Assembly (NCBI GenBank): GCA_025457985.1
Contig: JALOTI010000117.1
Location: 1 to 6,584 of the forward strand
Source of the DNA: Leptospira sp.
GTDB taxonomy: Bacteria > Spirochaetota > Leptospiria > Leptospirales > Leptospiraceae
Reading direction: 5' to 3'
Length of the DNA stretch: 6,584 bases
Shown: one piece after another, positions 5,925 to 6,584 of the stretch
How the letters are laid out: the number at the start of each line of letters is the position of its first letter
How positions within the stretch are numbered: the stretch's first letter is position 1
The notes under the pieces: model-generated
Told to the model about the DNA's origin: nothing
What the model saw: only the letters and a program-made list of their open reading frames with translations
The model's database searches: none
Position numbers and translations under genes: made by a program

Positions 5925-6584
5925 TTAAGAATCCGAAATTTTTCCATCAATCAAATGGATACGGCGTTTCGCTGCTTGCGCATAATCAGGATCATGGGTA
6001 ACAAAAACAACCGTCGTATTCTCCTCCTTATTGATTTTTTGAAAGATTTGCATCACCTTATCTCCGTTAACTGAATCTAGGTTACCTGTAGGTTCGTCAG
6101 CAAAAAGATATTTCGGTTTTTGAATCAGAGCACGTGCAATCGCAATCCTCTGCCCTTCACCACCCGACATTTGGCTTGGCAGTTTGTCTTTGCAATGAAG
6201 AACAGAAAAACTCTCTAGAAGATGTAATGCATACTCTTCACTTTCTTTATGCAACCCGATCTTTCTGGTAGGCATAGTTACATTCTCTAACGCTGTCAAT
6301 TCGGGTAAAAGGTAATGAGACTGGAATACAAAGCCGACACTTAAGTTTCTCAATTTATGAATATCATCACTATTCAATTTGTGAATATTGACATCTCCGT
6401 AAAAAACTTGTCCACTTGTGGGATAGTCCAAACCACTTAAGATATACAATAGGGTGGACTTACCGGATCCTGATTTTCCCGTAAGTGCGACAAATCCACC
6501 TTCTTCAATTTCCAGATCGATCCCTTTCAGAATTGTTTGAGGTGGATCGCCAAAAGCTTTCTGAATGAAGATTGATTTTATTCT
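5925..6584 (-). CDS. ABC transporter ATP-binding protein, LolD/MacB type (5' end outside window)
   Basis: The frame is open from the window edge (6584) to TAA at 5925-5927, giving 219 residues; only the first few residues are missing. Walker A is complete (GKSGSGKST, encoded near 6479-6453), followed by LLYILSGLDYPTSG. The Q-loop region is VGFVFQSHYLLPELTALENV, the signature is MSGGEGQR, Walker B is YLFADEPTGNLDS, and the H-loop is VFVTHDP. GLDxPTSG, LLPELTALENV and the DEPTGNLDS ending are hallmarks of the LolD/MacB/FtsE group, which drives lipoprotein release or export through a partner permease. A TTG at 6449 is a possible start by position only; using it would remove Walker A, so it is wrong. 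The permease gene is not in the window and may lie upstream. LolD itself (lipoprotein sorting) against a MacB-like exporter cannot be decided without that neighbour. metZ follows 98 bp downstream on the same strand. Confidence 0.92.
   Translation of the reverse strand, partial: RIKSIFIQKAFGDPPQTILKGIDLEIEEGGFVALTGKSGSGKSTLLYILSGLDYPTSGQVFYGDVNIHKLNSDDIHKLRNLSVGFVFQSHYLLPELTALENVTMPTRKIGLHKESEEYALHLLESFSVLHCKDKLPSQMSGGEGQRIAIARALIQKPKYLFADEPTGNLDSVNGDKVMQIFQKINKEENTTVVFVTHDPDYAQAAKRRIHLIDGKISDS

Noticed and set aside
6447..6449. TTG start giving a 174-residue ATPase
   Set aside because: The frame is open to the window edge and the upstream part encodes Walker A, which an ABC ATPase needs.

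Overview
The window is low-GC bacterial DNA, probably from a Leptospira-like spirochaete. That guess rests on AT-rich codon use, several short lipoprotein signal peptides with relaxed lipoboxes (one ends Ser-Asn-Cys, which spirochaetes tolerate at the -1 position) and the overall gene style. I cannot prove the genus from the sequence alone. There are no RNA genes, CRISPR arrays or insertion sequences that I can see.

Positions 1-4691 (+ strand) hold an envelope gene cluster. In order it contains: (1) the 3' part of a rhodanese-family gene with an intact CRTNNRS active-site loop, but with a -1 frame break near 107-123; (2) a strong intrinsic terminator at 511-540; (3) a small exported protein with a cytochrome-c-like helical pattern but no haem motif; (4) an exported, probable outer-membrane beta-barrel gene, joined to the previous gene by an ATGA overlap and carrying two in-frame stop codons (TAA GCA TAG); (5) a rhodanese-like lipoprotein, a paralogue of the first gene, with the catalytic Cys replaced by His and a Gly-rich, Cys-containing tail; (6) a five-haem c-type cytochrome lipoprotein. 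Rhodanese-like lipoprotein plus porin-like barrel plus pentahaem lipoprotein cytochrome is the parts list of the Geobacter sulfurreducens ExtHIJKL outer-membrane electron conduit, whose porin ExtI has been linked to selenite and tellurite reduction. My reading is that this is a divergent relative of such a conduit, here possibly decaying or carrying sequence errors, because two of its genes are interrupted.

Positions 4660-6584 (- strand) are housekeeping. They hold metZ-type O-succinylhomoserine (or O-acetylhomoserine) sulfhydrylase, whose 3' end overlaps the cytochrome gene by 32 bp tail to tail. Upstream of it is the 3' portion of a LolD/MacB-type ABC transporter ATPase that runs off the window. 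The 98-bp gap between these two genes contains an inverted repeat enclosing a smaller palindrome. No stretch longer than 300 bases lacks a gene; the non-coding gaps are 480-619, 1945-1968, 3418-3440 and 5827-5924.
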